Shown piece by piece: positions 25,616-37,273 of a stretch of DNA of 64,000 nt. A program made the translations under genes and the position numbers. How positions within the stretch are numbered: the first letter of the stretch is position 1; the number at the start of each line of letters is the position of its first letter. Below the pieces are notes generated by a model, which had not been told where the DNA came from, made no database searches, and was given only the letters and a program-made list of their open reading frames with translations. Origin of the DNA: Symsagittifera roscoffensis (lineage: Eukaryota > Xenacoelomorpha > Acoela > Convolutidae); contig NC_087063.1 in the NCBI RefSeq assembly GCF_963678635.1, forward strand, positions 69,649,617-69,713,616, given 5' to 3'.

Positions 25616-27949
25616 ATGCCAGCTCCAAGCGCCTCCACAGAAAAAAGCTACATGAAATGGGTCTCCCTGTTCGCCTTAGTCATCCAAACATCCAGTGTTG
25701 TCTTGACAATGCGTTATTCTAAGGTACTTTTTAGCACTTAACTCATTTTAAAGTCATTTTCAGGAAAAAAAAACTGCGCTGCAATGAATCAAAAGGCCTT
25801 CAGGAAATTTTAAGGACTAGTCGGCCAAAAATTGAGTTTCAAAAATAGAACCAAAGTGGATCCTTGGGTTGTGAGGCCGTCGGATTCCTGAGCGAGATGG
25901 TTCGAATTTTATACGCTCGAAGAAAACGGACTACAATGCTTAGGTCAACATAAAAATGCCAGCATAAATTGTGACGGTAATTCACGCGTAAAAATAAATT
26001 CGGTTTAGATATCAACCAAACAGACAGGTGACAAACCAGATGGTAAAGACTACTTGAGCTCCACCGCAGTCGTGATGGCAGAGCTGCTCAAACTGTTCAC
26101 CAGTTTCCTGCTTGTTCTTCACGGGAGTGGATACAACCTGGGCGCGTACAAACGAACTCTGCAGCAGGGCTTGGGCAGCGTGCACGAAATGAAACATGTT
26201 GCAATACCCGCGGTGCTTTATGTATTCCAGAACAACTTCTTGTTCCACGCAATCAGGTTTGAAAATGACTTAACTACTTCTTATTAAAAGCGAAGCACAT
26301 GGTATTGAAACTTTACACTGCAAAAAACCTAGAACATAGCCAACTAACAGTTGGAAAAGAGCACTTAACGCAAGGAAACAGAAAAAAAACTAATTTATTG
26401 TTTTCATTAACTTCAATTTTCGAAATGCCATTAAAGCTCTTTGAATTTCAAGAACAATTTATGATTGGTACCTTTTATTATATAAAAAAAATTGAAGTTG
26501 AGAATTAAAAACATTGAAAGAGAAAAATCTGTGAACAGAAACACAATCAGAAAACTGAATTAAAATAAAACCAATTAACTCAATTTGAAAACTACATTTT
26601 GATCTTTGCTGTCAACCATAACCTTTTTTCAGCAACTTGGATGCTCCAACATACCAAGTATCATATCAGCTGAAAATATTCACCACTGCAATATTATCCG
26701 CAATCATCCTTAGCAAGACCCTCTCCTTGCTCAAATGGATCGCTTTAGGTAAAACAATGCCCTCAAATTTTCAACAATTCAATAATAACCTCCCACAAAT
26801 AAAATTGAGCTAAATTTTCTTCTCTGTTGCAGTGATCCTTTTTTGCGGAGTTTCTTTGGTTCAAATTCCAAAGGAAGTCTTCACGGGCGAAAAAGATTTC
26901 GTATCTAGTTTCGCTCAAACCTCCAACTTCAAAGGCCTAATATTTATCCTCATGGCTTGCTTTACTAGTGCATTCGCCGGAGTTTATTTTGAGAAGCTTC
27001 TCAAAACAAGTAAAACTTCGGTTTGGATCCGCAATATTCAACTAGGGTTCTACGGATTCGTTTTCGGAACGATTGGCAGTTTTTACTACGACCATGACGC
27101 CATCAAAAAAGATGGATTCTTCCAGGTAATTATTTCTATTTTACACCGAATATTCCTAGCGGGAGGCAGTAGCGGATTTAGTGGGAGGGGGGAGCAGGCT
27201 TCAGGATTCCGATCCCTACCCACCCAAAGGGTCCCCTTTTTACTATTTTGAGTTACCCATTTTTTGTAATTTTGAGGAAGCGCGCGATAAACGCAGTTTT
27301 TTGGTCAAAAATTTCGAACAACCTTTTTTTTTCAAAATCTTGCTTGCGGCGCAGAAAATTTGGTCAAAATAGGGTCTTTTCAAGGCTTTGGGAGAGCTCG
27401 GAAAATCGATTTGGTCGACTTACAAAAAGGGTCGACAAAATTTTCGGCAATTTTCAAAGAACCCCCCCCCCCCCCCCCCCCCCCCTCGAGAAAAACTTGA
27501 CGGGACGGGAGGGGTTTAAATTTTGGCTCGCATCTCAAATTTTCAAATATTCAGATCATTTGCTAAATCGTCTTGAGTGAATGAATTTTCAGGGATACAA
27601 TAATTCAGTATGGGCAGTCATAATTCTCAACGCAGTAGGCGGTCTTATAGTTGCGGCCGTAATCAAATATGCTGACAACATTCTGAAAGGATTTGCAAAT
27701 GCAGTCGCAATTATTTCATCAACAATCTGCTCCTACTATATTTTAAACGACTCAACCAACCTGGACCTGAAGTTTGCTCTAGGTGCTTCAATGGTGATAG
27801 CTGCCACTTTTATTTATACTTACACTCCTAGAAATAATTCAAAAGGAAGGGGAGTTCTCTTTACTGTAGTTCGATGGGTCGGAAAATTATTTGGAGTTGG
27901 TCCAAAGCAAACGCCCTTTAGACGAGACAGTGATGTACATTTGTCATGA
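25616..27949 (+). CDS. SLC35A3: Nucleotide-sugar transporter, SLC35A2/A3 type
   Basis: Five exons: 25616-25723, 26024-26256, 26633-26748, 26833-27125 and 27593-27949 (TGA stop). Borders are GT-AG and phases fit, giving 368 residues, the usual size for the family. The protein is a multi-pass membrane carrier with about ten hydrophobic segments. Family signatures are [11 protein letters not shown], the [10 protein letters not shown]-type loop, [33 protein letters not shown] and [15 protein letters not shown]. These match Golgi UDP-GlcNAc/UDP-galactose antiporters, with the closest feel to SLC35A3; the exact substrate cannot be read from sequence alone. It would supply UDP-sugars to the Golgi lumen for glycan synthesis. 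The gene lies wholly inside FAM135 intron 9 on the opposite strand. Intron 4 contains a hAT-like MITE with a long C run. Confidence 0.93.
26325..26480 (+). repeat. Dispersed repeat family P, 5' fragment
   Basis: In intron 2 of the transporter. It begins ACATAGCCAACTAACAGTTG and runs through AACGCAAGGAAACAG to TTGAATTTCAAGAACAATTT. The 3' half of the family is absent. Confidence 0.6.
27167..27504 (+). mobile_element. GCGGAT-family hAT-like MITE, 3' end damaged, with poly-C tract
   Basis: Starts CAGTAGCGGATTTAG like the two copies at 60087 and 60633 and shares their interior (GATCCCTACC, AAAGGGTCCC, CTATTTTGAG, GCGGCGCAGAAAAT, GGGAGAGCTCGGAAAATCGA). The usual TAGATCCGCGCCTG end is replaced by a short GACGGG stretch. 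Flanking octamers GCGGGAGG and ACGGGAGG agree at 7 of 8 bases, a probable target duplication. A run of about 25 C precedes CTCGAG near 27485. It lies in transporter intron 4. Confidence 0.65.
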
Positions 27950-28068
27950 TTTGATTGAAGTTTGGGTTAATGTGGGGTAATCATACCATTAAACTGACTT
28001 GTAATCATTGTTATTTATGAAATGTCCTAGTCGACTAAATGATATCACGTGGTTAATTCAATTTGAGG

Positions 28069-28074
28069 AATAAA
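28069..28074 (+). terminator. Polyadenylation signal of the nested transporter gene
   Basis: AATAAA lies 120 bp after the transporter stop. Cleavage would be expected 10-30 bp further on, immediately beside FAM135 exon 9 (28110-28177) on the other strand. Confidence 0.55.
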
Positions 28075-28109
28075 CCTCCTTTTAATTAAATTAAGCAAAC
28101 GAGACTTAC

Positions 28110-30185
28110 GAGGCAAAAGCAGCGGCCAATGCCTTCTGTCTGTAACTGTAGAAAAATGCTTCTGAGTTCTTCTGAATCTGAAACAAAAATTAACCAAAAT
28201 GATTCACTTTTCTTAATATAGTTTTTCAGCAGCAAGTTATCAAATTGGCATACATAAGGCAATCAAACAAGCTTAGACATGCTTTTTAGCTTTTTACAAG
28301 GATGTGAAAATCTACAGAGCCGTAATATTCCTGCAAATTATGTTTAGCGCAGTTCAAATAATGAGAGACTTACCATCATCTGATGATGCAATGTGAACAA
28401 ATGAGTATTTAGATTGTAATTGGGAGCCAGGATCTCCATATCAGTGTCTATGTCACACAACATCACTGTAGCCGCCTTCACAAACTCATCCCACAATACC
28501 ATATTTTCAGCATCCAGACTGGCCAAGTTGGTTCCCACTACCGCAACAATGTCGTCTGGACACTCACACTGCCGCACTTTGTTCATTGACTGTCGCAGCT
28601 TGGAACACATATCAAACTGACGCGATGCTAAAACATACGACCACTACAATTATTAATTTCCAAGATTTCTATCTCCAATGAGCTTTACGGAGAACTCAAT
28701 TCAATCACCGATAAAAAATGCCCTCATCAATGAAAAAATGAGAATAAAGATAAGAACCAGTGTTTATTGTGGGACTGAAGTAGGGATTGTGGTTCTCGAT
28801 AGCATTGATAATGGACTGCTGTGCCACCAGAAGTGTGTAGAAGATGTTTTTGCTCAGATTCATCACTTTGAAGCGGTCGAAGTCTTGCTACAAGAATAAA
28901 CAACAATTAATTTTCAAACAATCATAGATCCCAGATATAAACACAGAGGCGAAGTTGCACTTCGCATACACAAGCAAAAATATGACCGATAACGCTACTG
29001 GGACAAAAACTGAAACTTTGAGTCTACAAAATTTTCTAAGTGAAGCACGCCAATTAAGACGCATTAGCAGTACCAGTCAATTTGAAAAAAAAAGAATTTA
29101 TAGAGCAGTCTATGGAGCAGTAATAACACAAAAAAATTAAATGTAATAAAAATAAATTGATTTTTTTTTTAATTTGAGAATTTGAGAAAATCATCCGCAC
29201 ACACGCCATATTAAAAGTGATAAAGTAAAATGATCACAGGTTAAATATCTGTCCAAATTTAAGCTCAGGACAACTACATTTTTTGAATGGTAAAAAAATC
29301 CCGTCAAAAACGGCTACTTAAAAAATTTGTCTGAAGAAAAAAAACGACCCCGAGCACAAATATTCCGTTACTTTCGTTACGAAAAATGGAACAATAATAG
29401 TGTGTGTTAAAATCCTTAGCATTGGCTGTACTTAATAGCTGGTTATTGATTAAAATGAACAATTTCAAATGAACACATTTTATCGCAAAAGCATTTGCGT
29501 CGCAACAATATTTGCGACTTAGGTTGGAAAAAAACATAGTTCATACTATAACTCAAGCATTGCTTGTGTAAAAAGAACAAACAACGTATCATTGCAAAGA
29601 GCTTTGACAGGTGCTTACAACGAATCTTTAAAAATTAAATAAAACTTCGATCACTTACTTTAACCACCTTCAAGAACTAACTAAATTAATGAAATATCGA
29701 TATAATTTATTTTTCCAGCAGACTATGTACAAATGGTCTTTAAGAACAGATCGTTTTTATACGTCGGAAAAACTTTAAGTTTAAGCACTAGGATTCACTT
29801 GTGTTAGAGCTCCGCTTGTGTTTTAATTAGACACTAAAAAAATTCGAACCGATCACATTCATGCCTGTAACCTGAAGAGTTACATTGATGCATCTTATAC
29901 AGAAATCCAAATTCAATGTCACTGCTCACCTTAATTTACTAAGCCTCAAAATGTCTTCAGAGACTTACCAATGTGTCCGTTGGCAACAACGCTCTTCCGA
30001 ACAGTACATGCTCAATGTCTCCCGACGAAATTCCACCGCTGCCTGCAGCCTGAATATCACTAGTGCTGTTCTCCGACACAAGAGCTGTTATTTCAGTTGG
30101 CTGACTAGTCACCACTGGTGTGTAGCCATTGGGTAAAAGATGTACTTGGCTAGGAGAGGGAGAAATTTCGCCAGCCACGGGATAG
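28110..30185 (-). CDS. FAM135: FAM135-type protein, exons 6-9 (middle region)
   Basis: The exons are about 30185-29969, 28887-28758, 28627-28374 and 28177-28110. Donors and acceptors are GTAAGT or similar and CAG/TAG, and phases agree at each junction. Exon 6 contains GDIEHVLFG, like the SLEHLVFG block of vertebrate FAM135. Exons 7-8 form a predicted helical region (LSKNIFYTLLVAQQSIINAI; CSKLRQSMNKVR). Exon 9 carries NSEAFFYSYRQKAL, matching the SEAFFY-xxxx-QKLAV block of the family. Exon 9 ends in two bases that pair in phase with exon 10 at 22279, across an intron of 5.8 kb. That intron contains the oppositely oriented transporter gene. The role of this helical middle is not known. Confidence 0.85.
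28945..29575 (-). repeat. SINE-like repeat in two separated pieces
   Basis: The stretch 28945-29110 matches the tail half of the repeat at 61825 (CGAAGTTGCACTTCGCATAC, ATATGACCGATAACGCTACT, GCATTAGCAGTACCAGTCAA). The stretch 29392-29575 matches its other end (TGGCTGTACTTAATAGCTGG, the palindromic AAGCATTGCTTGTG). The roughly 280 bp between them lack the tRNA-like boxes, so the copy has been replaced or rearranged in the middle. Part of the middle (CCCCGAGCACAAATATTCC) recurs near 32030. Confidence 0.55.
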
Positions 30186-32686
30186 CTGAAAAAAATAGGA
30201 AATTGACAAGCTATGTAGATTTGAATGAAAATATTCAAAGCGCGGATAGTATTTCCTATTAAAACTGCGGGGTAGACACAATAAAACTCAAGGCTAATTG
30301 GAAAATTCTATACCTTTCTATATACGCTAAATCTAAATAGAGGCAAAACTGCTCGTATCAGGGCAAAGCACAGAAAGTTCCGACTACCCGTAAAAGTCAA
30401 TGAAGTGGTTTTGATGTAAAAAAAAAATACTTTTGATATAACACATAGGCGAAGCGAGCCTCGCACCACTTGCGATGCATCTTGAAATTAGAAGAAAGGC
30501 GATGGCCTTTAAGCCCGAAAAAAATCTACATTAAAAACCTATCTACAAAAAATTCATACGTTTGTCTCTAATGATATTCTATCTGAGAAAAACATTCCGC
30601 GAAGCACAATCGACAGCATTAAAGTAGCATTCAGAAAAACTTATCGGGAGCCACATAAGCCAAAAAACTTTGGGTGGACGCTCGTTGAACCGAAAAAAAA
30701 TAATAATAAATCAATTAGAGCTACAAAATTTCCACCTGCTGAAACTCTCAAAAGCATACAAATGTTCTTGTGCCTTTAAAACAACCTTAAATATTGGCGA
30801 ATAAGCCGATAAAACATTTGTCTAAACCATTCAAGCCGAAAAAACCTTTTGAGCAAAAAAAAAGTTGAAAGAAAGAGATTAGACAAAAGCAGAGGAAATT
30901 CACACATTACAGGAACGAATCAACATGCTTTTCACTTCTAGCAAAACTTGCTACAATCAGAAAAGAATTGCATGATTTGGAAAGTGAGCCACCAAGAAAT
31001 AAGCAAATAATCCGAAAAATTATTTCTCCCAGAAAAAAATAATTTAAAAAAATCAGCTGCTGACTTGAAGCGAAGACCTCATCTTCGTCGTCTCAAGCAT
31101 CGACATTACCTCCGCACTAAACACGGTAAACTGGTACCTCGAAAATGGCTAGTACCCGGTTGCAACACTTGCTATCGCAAATGAACAAATTTAAAATCAA
31201 ACCGCGATAGACCAAAACTGATTGAGATTTGCTTATAACAGCTCAAATATACTCATATTGGACAAACTATGTGTCAATTCATAAGCTCATGCAAACATAT
31301 AAATGAAAATTATTATCGACGAAAAATTTGACAGAAAAAAATGATTGACCCCAGAACTTAGCAGGTATTTCACATTTCCATCAAACAGTTGAACTAGATT
31401 AGGTATCTTGACAATTCTTAGCAACAAAGAGTTTTGTAAACCGGATATGAAAATTGTCCATTAGCGATATTATGACCGAATGCTTTTCATAGGAAACTCT
31501 GTAACCTGATGAAGAAAAACCAAGCTCACAGACAGTTGGAAAAAACAAAGAACACAAGTCATAAATGCATTAATGCGTATGAATGTTCATCTGTCGTAAT
31601 TAGAGCATTTTAAGACTTTTCCTGAAAAAAAACACAGAAAATCTCCAAGACCTTTTTAAGAGTCTTCAATACGTTCATCGACTCAAAAACTAACTCTCAA
31701 TGGACACAACAAAAATTTATATATTTTTGACAATCTTCACCGCACAAAGAATAAAGTGATCCATTTAGCATCTGAAAACGTATTATTAAATTGAATAGCT
31801 TGCCTCGAGTCAATTCCGATCAATTTCCGAGACGGATTAAAAAGCCCCTTCGTGTTAATAGCATGTTAAAAGCATTGTCCGAAATTATCCAAATGGGCAA
31901 TTTTCATGATCTTTAGGAAAATGAATCACAGGTAACGTATATTTTTCTATTTGAGCTCAAGAAATCAAAACCTTTCAGATGGTGTTCAAAACTTCGCTAC
32001 AAAACGGCTAGTTAAAAATTCAAGAGAACCCCGAGCACAAACATTCCATCCTTTCTTCGAAAGACTGAACAAAAGTAAGCATTTCTCAAAACAAAACACA
32101 ACTCAAACCTGACATTTAAATGCATTTCATTCAAAAAAACTTTGGGAAATTAGGACCGGCATAAATGCAACTACCGGTAAACTGGCAATTCTAAATGTCA
32201 AATAATAATTCAAAATATATTAACAGAAATGTTTTAATTATTTTGAAAACTTTGGTTAAGAAACTGTTTAGCGCGTTGGGATAGCAAATGAGAACACATC
32301 AATTGGCAATCGTGAGTTAGTGGACGAAAATGCATGACATTGACAGGTAGCAAAGAACAAACCCGGTTTTGCCTTCAAGTGCTCCAAAGCTACTGCTCAT
32401 CATTCTCCTGTTTCAAAAGTAAGACATAATTAATGTCGGCGCAAATTGTTACATGACCATTAAACTTTCTTTCTTCTTTCTTCATGATATTTAAACCATA
32501 AGTTATTAAAAACCTGGCGAAAATCCTAACTGAATTTTTACCCATAACAATAAACCATTTAAAGATATAGATTCATACGCAGAAATCATTATATGACTAT
32601 TAAAACTCATTTAATAGATTTGCAAGGGGGATAGTGGCGCTAGATAATATAACACACCCAAAAAGGGTTAAAATTACCTTGATATG
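30186..32686 (-). other. FAM135 intron 5, segment left of the LTR element
   Basis: About 2.5 kb of AT-rich intron. It contains a SINE-tail-like fragment near 30450 (GGCGAAGCGAGCCTCGC), a family P copy with 5' extension (about 31265-31700), and a repeat fragment near 31990-32060 shared with 29300-29390. No gene is supported. Confidence 0.5.
31265..31700 (+). repeat. Dispersed repeat family P, copy with a 5' extension
   Basis: Carries the extension seen at 20785 (TTATTATCGACGAAAAA, GATTGACCCCAGAACTTAGC, CCTGATGAAGAAAAAC). A short version of the usual start follows (CACAGACAGTTGG), then the 3' end CAAGACCTTTTTAAGAGTCT with ACGTTCATCGACTC. Confidence 0.6.
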
Positions 32687-32940
32687 CGGTGATATGTTAC
32701 AATAGGTGGTAATTTTGATTATTGAGCATGTATTAAATTTGAGAACTATAATGCATAGTATAGTCATTTCATTTTCAATCACTAGTACTAAGAAAGACTA
32801 ATTATTTTTCTAAATACATTACTCTGCCAAATGGAATGCTATTCAAAATTTCATATTTCACACATCTTTCGCCTAAAAATTTGGCTTTGAAATAATTTTT
32901 AAATAATGAGCGAATTGGAACCTGATCTAAACTATATTTT

Positions 32941-34387
32941 GAGAAAAAATAGAAAATACAAAAACACAAAAATGACAGAAATTTTAATGATGACCTTAAC
33001 ACCTCAATTAAGAAAAATAGCAATAAAAAAGAGAGCATCCCATCCTTCCTCAATTCGAGAGCCCGATTTAGATTTTCGAAAACTAGTAGACAAACTAGAG
33101 CAAGCGGAAATCACAATGAAACTTGAAGAAACAGAAAATCTGAAATTACAATATGTTAATCGAATCGAAACAAACACCACAAATATCAACAACATACAGG
33201 AATCAGATACAGACCTCGTTGAAAAAATCACTGAAATACTAAATATTTATGAAAAACACCCAAACTTTAAAGGCAAACCATCTTTCAAAAAATGGTGTAA
33301 TTATTGCCGACGATACGGACATAGTATTTCTGAATGTAGACAAAAACAACAGGATAACCAAAACAAGCCTCAAAAATATAAAGAACCAAATAAATCATTC
33401 TATCAATACATGAAGAAAGATCAAAATCTACCAAACAAAAATGTATACAGCAACAACAGTTCAGGAAAACCACTTCCGAACAATACTAATTACACAAGGA
33501 ACCAATCACCATATAACTCAAGTTATAGAGGAAGATTACCAGAACGAAGAAATACACAGAATTCTTCACAAAATCATTATAATCGACCAAATAGTCGAAA
33601 TAACTACTCCAGATCAAATTCAAATACAACACAATTTGTGTCTAGATCCAATTCCCAATCAAACACAAGAAATAAATACTATCCAAACAATCAATCACGA
33701 AACTCATCATATAATAGAAATAGAAACTATTCAAATAATCGAAATAGAAGTTATTCGAACAACCGAAATCAGAACTACCCGAACAATCGATCAAGAAATA
33801 ACTCATATAACAGATCAAACTATCACAGATCAAACGATAATTATCAAAACAGATCACGAAACAATTCACAAAATCGAAATTCAAGTTATAATAATCGATA
33901 TAGAAATTATTCTCAATCACCACATAGAAATAATAACCATTATAATAATTCTAAACATCGCTACAGAAGTAGCACAACCAAACATCAAAGACATATTAAT
34001 CAAGTACAATCAAATGAAGAAACAACATCAGACCCCCCAGGTTTTGACGACACAGGAAATAACGAGCTACAACTAAATCAAATAAACTGTGGATCATCAG
34101 ACACAGAAAGTGATACAGAAAACACTATCTCCATAAATATGATAGCAGTCGAAAACGACTACGAACCTATTATATATGAACAACCTTTTTCATCACATAT
34201 ATATGAAAATCAATTGGAACTCCTTCACAATTATTATATTGAACCCATCCATACTACACAAATGGCACAAGAAACTAACGAAATAAACACTGTAAATAAA
34301 CCCAATGAAAATGACAAAACAAAATGCTTGAATACAAATCACATCTACCAAAATGTACAAAAAGAACAAACCAAAGAAAAAATTTGA
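32941..34387 (+). pseudogene. gag remnant (nucleocapsid region), N terminus deleted
   Basis: The open frame continues to the TGA at 34385-34387. A CCHC zinc knuckle (C-x2-C-x4-H-x4-C, in WCNYCRRYGHSISECR) lies only about 120 codons in. Capsid-length sequence normally precedes it, so the matrix/capsid part is missing. After the knuckle comes a long low-complexity tract of Asn, Arg, Ser and Tyr, probably RNA-binding, then an acidic C terminus. An ATG at 32906 lies in frame but in host DNA outside the element, so it is an accidental start. The Arg/Asn/Ser tract is encoded by A- and C-rich DNA and gives overlapping open frames that are shadows. Confidence 0.8.
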
Positions 34388-35182
34388 ACAATACCATTTC
34401 TTTTAGAAAGTCCAGGAAACAAAGAATTTCAACCACCAGATCTTGAAATTGATTTTTTAATTGATTCAGGAGCAGAATCAAACATAATAAATATTCCCAC
34501 ATGGAATGAAATCAAAACATTACACCCAAAATTAACGCCTCTTGCAACCTCCAGTAAACTAGCAACAGCACAAGGATCAACATTAGTAAACTATGGAAAA
34601 GTTCAATTATTTTTTCTCCCCACAAGAACAATGGAGCAAAATAAAATTTTAAACAAGCCATTTAAGCAAATATTTCATATCACTGATATTAAACACAATA
34701 TCATTGGAATACCATTTATCTCGAAATATATACCAACAATCAACATCTTGAATAGTAAAATACTAATCAAAGATAAGTACACAAAAACAAAAAATACAGC
34801 CCTAACATTTTTTCAAAGATTAAATAAACAACCACCATTCTTTTCAAAATTTTATCCAATTTATAACCAACAACGGAAACACCTGAAACCACTATCAGGA
34901 AACATATATAACTTTTCAATAAAACAAGTTCACCAATATGATAAAAATCAAAATAAACAACAACTCTTTATGTCAGACTTTGAATTCAAACCTATCCATA
35001 AGTTTTTCAAAATCACAATTTCATCCATAAAATATTTGAAAAATACGAATTCAGACATCATTTCGTTACATGTATATAATAATACACCGTATCAAGTAAC
35101 ATTACCCTTAGGACTTTTAGGATATTGCAAAACCAACGCTACAATATCACCAATGCATGGAAAAAGCATACCGCGTAAATAA
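34388..35182 (+). pseudogene. Retroelement protease region
   Basis: In the same frame as gag, directly after its TGA stop. The aspartic protease signature is DFLIDSGAESNI (about 34452), and a later IIGIPFISKY resembles the conserved flap-distal ILG region. The frame ends at 35182, where a shift leads into the RT leader region (35157-35492). The gag stop may be read through in the active element, or may be decay; one copy cannot tell. Confidence 0.8.
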
Positions 35183-36830
35183 TATACTCCAATTATTAGA
35201 TATTTGTCAATCCACAATTCTTAACGAAGAACTATCCATAAATAATATAATAAGTAATGAAAAAATAAATACAGATTATTTCACAAAAACCCCATATTTC
35301 AAACCCACATTCAACATAAATAACTATACAGAGGATCAACAGAAATTTTTAACAATGTTTAACTTCCAACATTCACAAATAACACAAAACGAATTTGATA
35401 AGTTAGCCAAACAGCTAATAAAATATTCATCAGTTTATGCAACATCCAAATTTGATGTTGGCAAAATCAGTTCATCACTACATCTCCGTTAAAACCTGAC
35501 TCAGTTTTCAAAAAACAAAGAGCAAGTAAAGTACCAATTCACTTACACGATAAAGTGAACAGATTACTCGATATTTTAGAGCTATACAAAATTATCTCAC
35601 CGGTAAACAAAGAAGAACAACCAAAAGGTAACACATTTATTAACCCTGTTATCATCTTAGCAAAAGGAGAATCATTAAAAATAGTTTTAGACGCTAGATA
35701 TCTTAATTCACTAATAGACGAATCAAAATGCAATTGGCCTATTGAACCAATACAAGTTATTTTAACAAAAATAAACGGAAAATACTTTACAACCGCAGAT
35801 ATGAATAGTGCATACAATCAAATGCCACTAGATGAACAATCACGACGTTTAACAGAATTTGTTATTGGAAATCAACAATATGAATTCAACCGCCTATTCT
35901 ATGGAATATCCATAGGACCAGCACCATTTTCAGCTTTTATGAGCAAAATTTTTAGACCACTAATACTCAAAAAAAACGCAATCACCTATTTAGACGATGT
36001 TTTTATGCAATCACAGACAAAAGAAGAAATGTTTACAGTTTTAGAACACTATCACAAAATACTTCAGAACGAAAATCTGAAGGCCGCCCCCGATAAGTCA
36101 CACTTCTTTTTAACACGAGTTAAATTTTTAGGACATAATATAGAAAGAAAAACAATAACTCCATTAAAATCACGCATTGATGCTATTCAAAAACTTCAAC
36201 CACCAACAAACAAAAAGAAAATCCAAGAATTCCTTGGCATGTTAAATTTTTTAAGCAAATACGTTTATAAAATGCAATTATATTTAAGACCATTCTATAA
36301 TATACTCAGACAACAAAATAATTTTGAATGGAATACAGAACATCAAACACGATTTGAAGAAATTAAAAAACTCCTAACTGAACAAATTTCAAATACAATT
36401 CCAGATCCAAATCAACCATTCTATGCAATGTGCGATGCTTCAAATTTTGGCATCGGCGCAGCATTATTACAATCACACAATGGTACAAATAAAATGAACC
36501 TTATATCAGCAAATTCTCGATTATTCACTCAAGCAGAGCTACGACTCTCAACTTTAATGAGAGAATGTACAGCTATAATTTATACACTTAGAGAATATGA
36601 ATTTCTGATACTTGGATCAAAACAGTTCTATTCACAGATCACAAACCAATCATTTTTCTCTTTACACAAAAGTCAAACCCAAATCACCGAGTTTATATAT
36701 TTCAATTAATTCTAATGAAATTTCCAAACTTACATATAGTTTGGACAGCAGGAAAAAATCTTGCATTACCAGATACATTAAGTCGAAATACACCACCTGA
36801 ATTACTTACGAAAAACTACAGTTGCAATAC
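35157..36830 (+). pseudogene. Reverse transcriptase and RNase H, broken by frameshifts
   Basis: A leader frame (35157-35492) passes by a frameshift near 35475-35490 into the RT frame, which is open to 36709. RT motifs include LDARYLNSLI, FTTADMNSAYNQMPLD, the catalytic YLDD box (about 35990) and FLGHNIERKTI. The connection domain and RNase H follow, with YAMCDASNFGIGAAL (first catalytic Asp) and an expected Glu in MREC. Another shift near 36625 moves the end of RNase H (around WTAGKN-LALPDTLSR) into the frame of 36715-36906. The catalytic residues are intact; the damage is in reading frame only. Confidence 0.9.
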
Positions 36831-37273
36831 CCAAGAATATAAAATTTTACCTTGCAGAAAACGAAACATCACCCCGACTAGAATGCAAATATGCAGTAAA
36901 AACTGACATTGAAAAATCACAGATAAATAAATTACAACACTTCCCACTTTACTTAGATTGCCAAAATAACCACTACGAAGTTGATCTACTTGGAACATCA
37001 ACTTTCAAACCAATTCCATACTCACAATGGATGAAACATAACACCCAACAAAAAAGAGTAAAACAACACTCGCATAAAAAAGACCTTTTTCCGTTAATTG
37101 AAAAAGAAAATCTAACTGATAAAATAAATTTATGAGGACCACAAACAAATGATTCAAAATACACAATAAATCAAGTTTTTGACCTCCATGACCCACTTGA
37201 CACAATTCATTTATCTAAATTAGAAATTGAAAACATTTTTCTCCCCCCAACAGATAAAATTACAATTAATACC

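Noticed and set aside
25840-25960. Possible SINE on the plus strand in transporter intron 1
   Set aside because: A B-box-like GGTTCGAATT exists, but the A box is too poor and no second copy was seen in the window.
33441-34076. 211-codon plus-strand ORF rich in Ile and Thr
   Set aside because: It is a shifted-frame shadow of the low-complexity gag tract.
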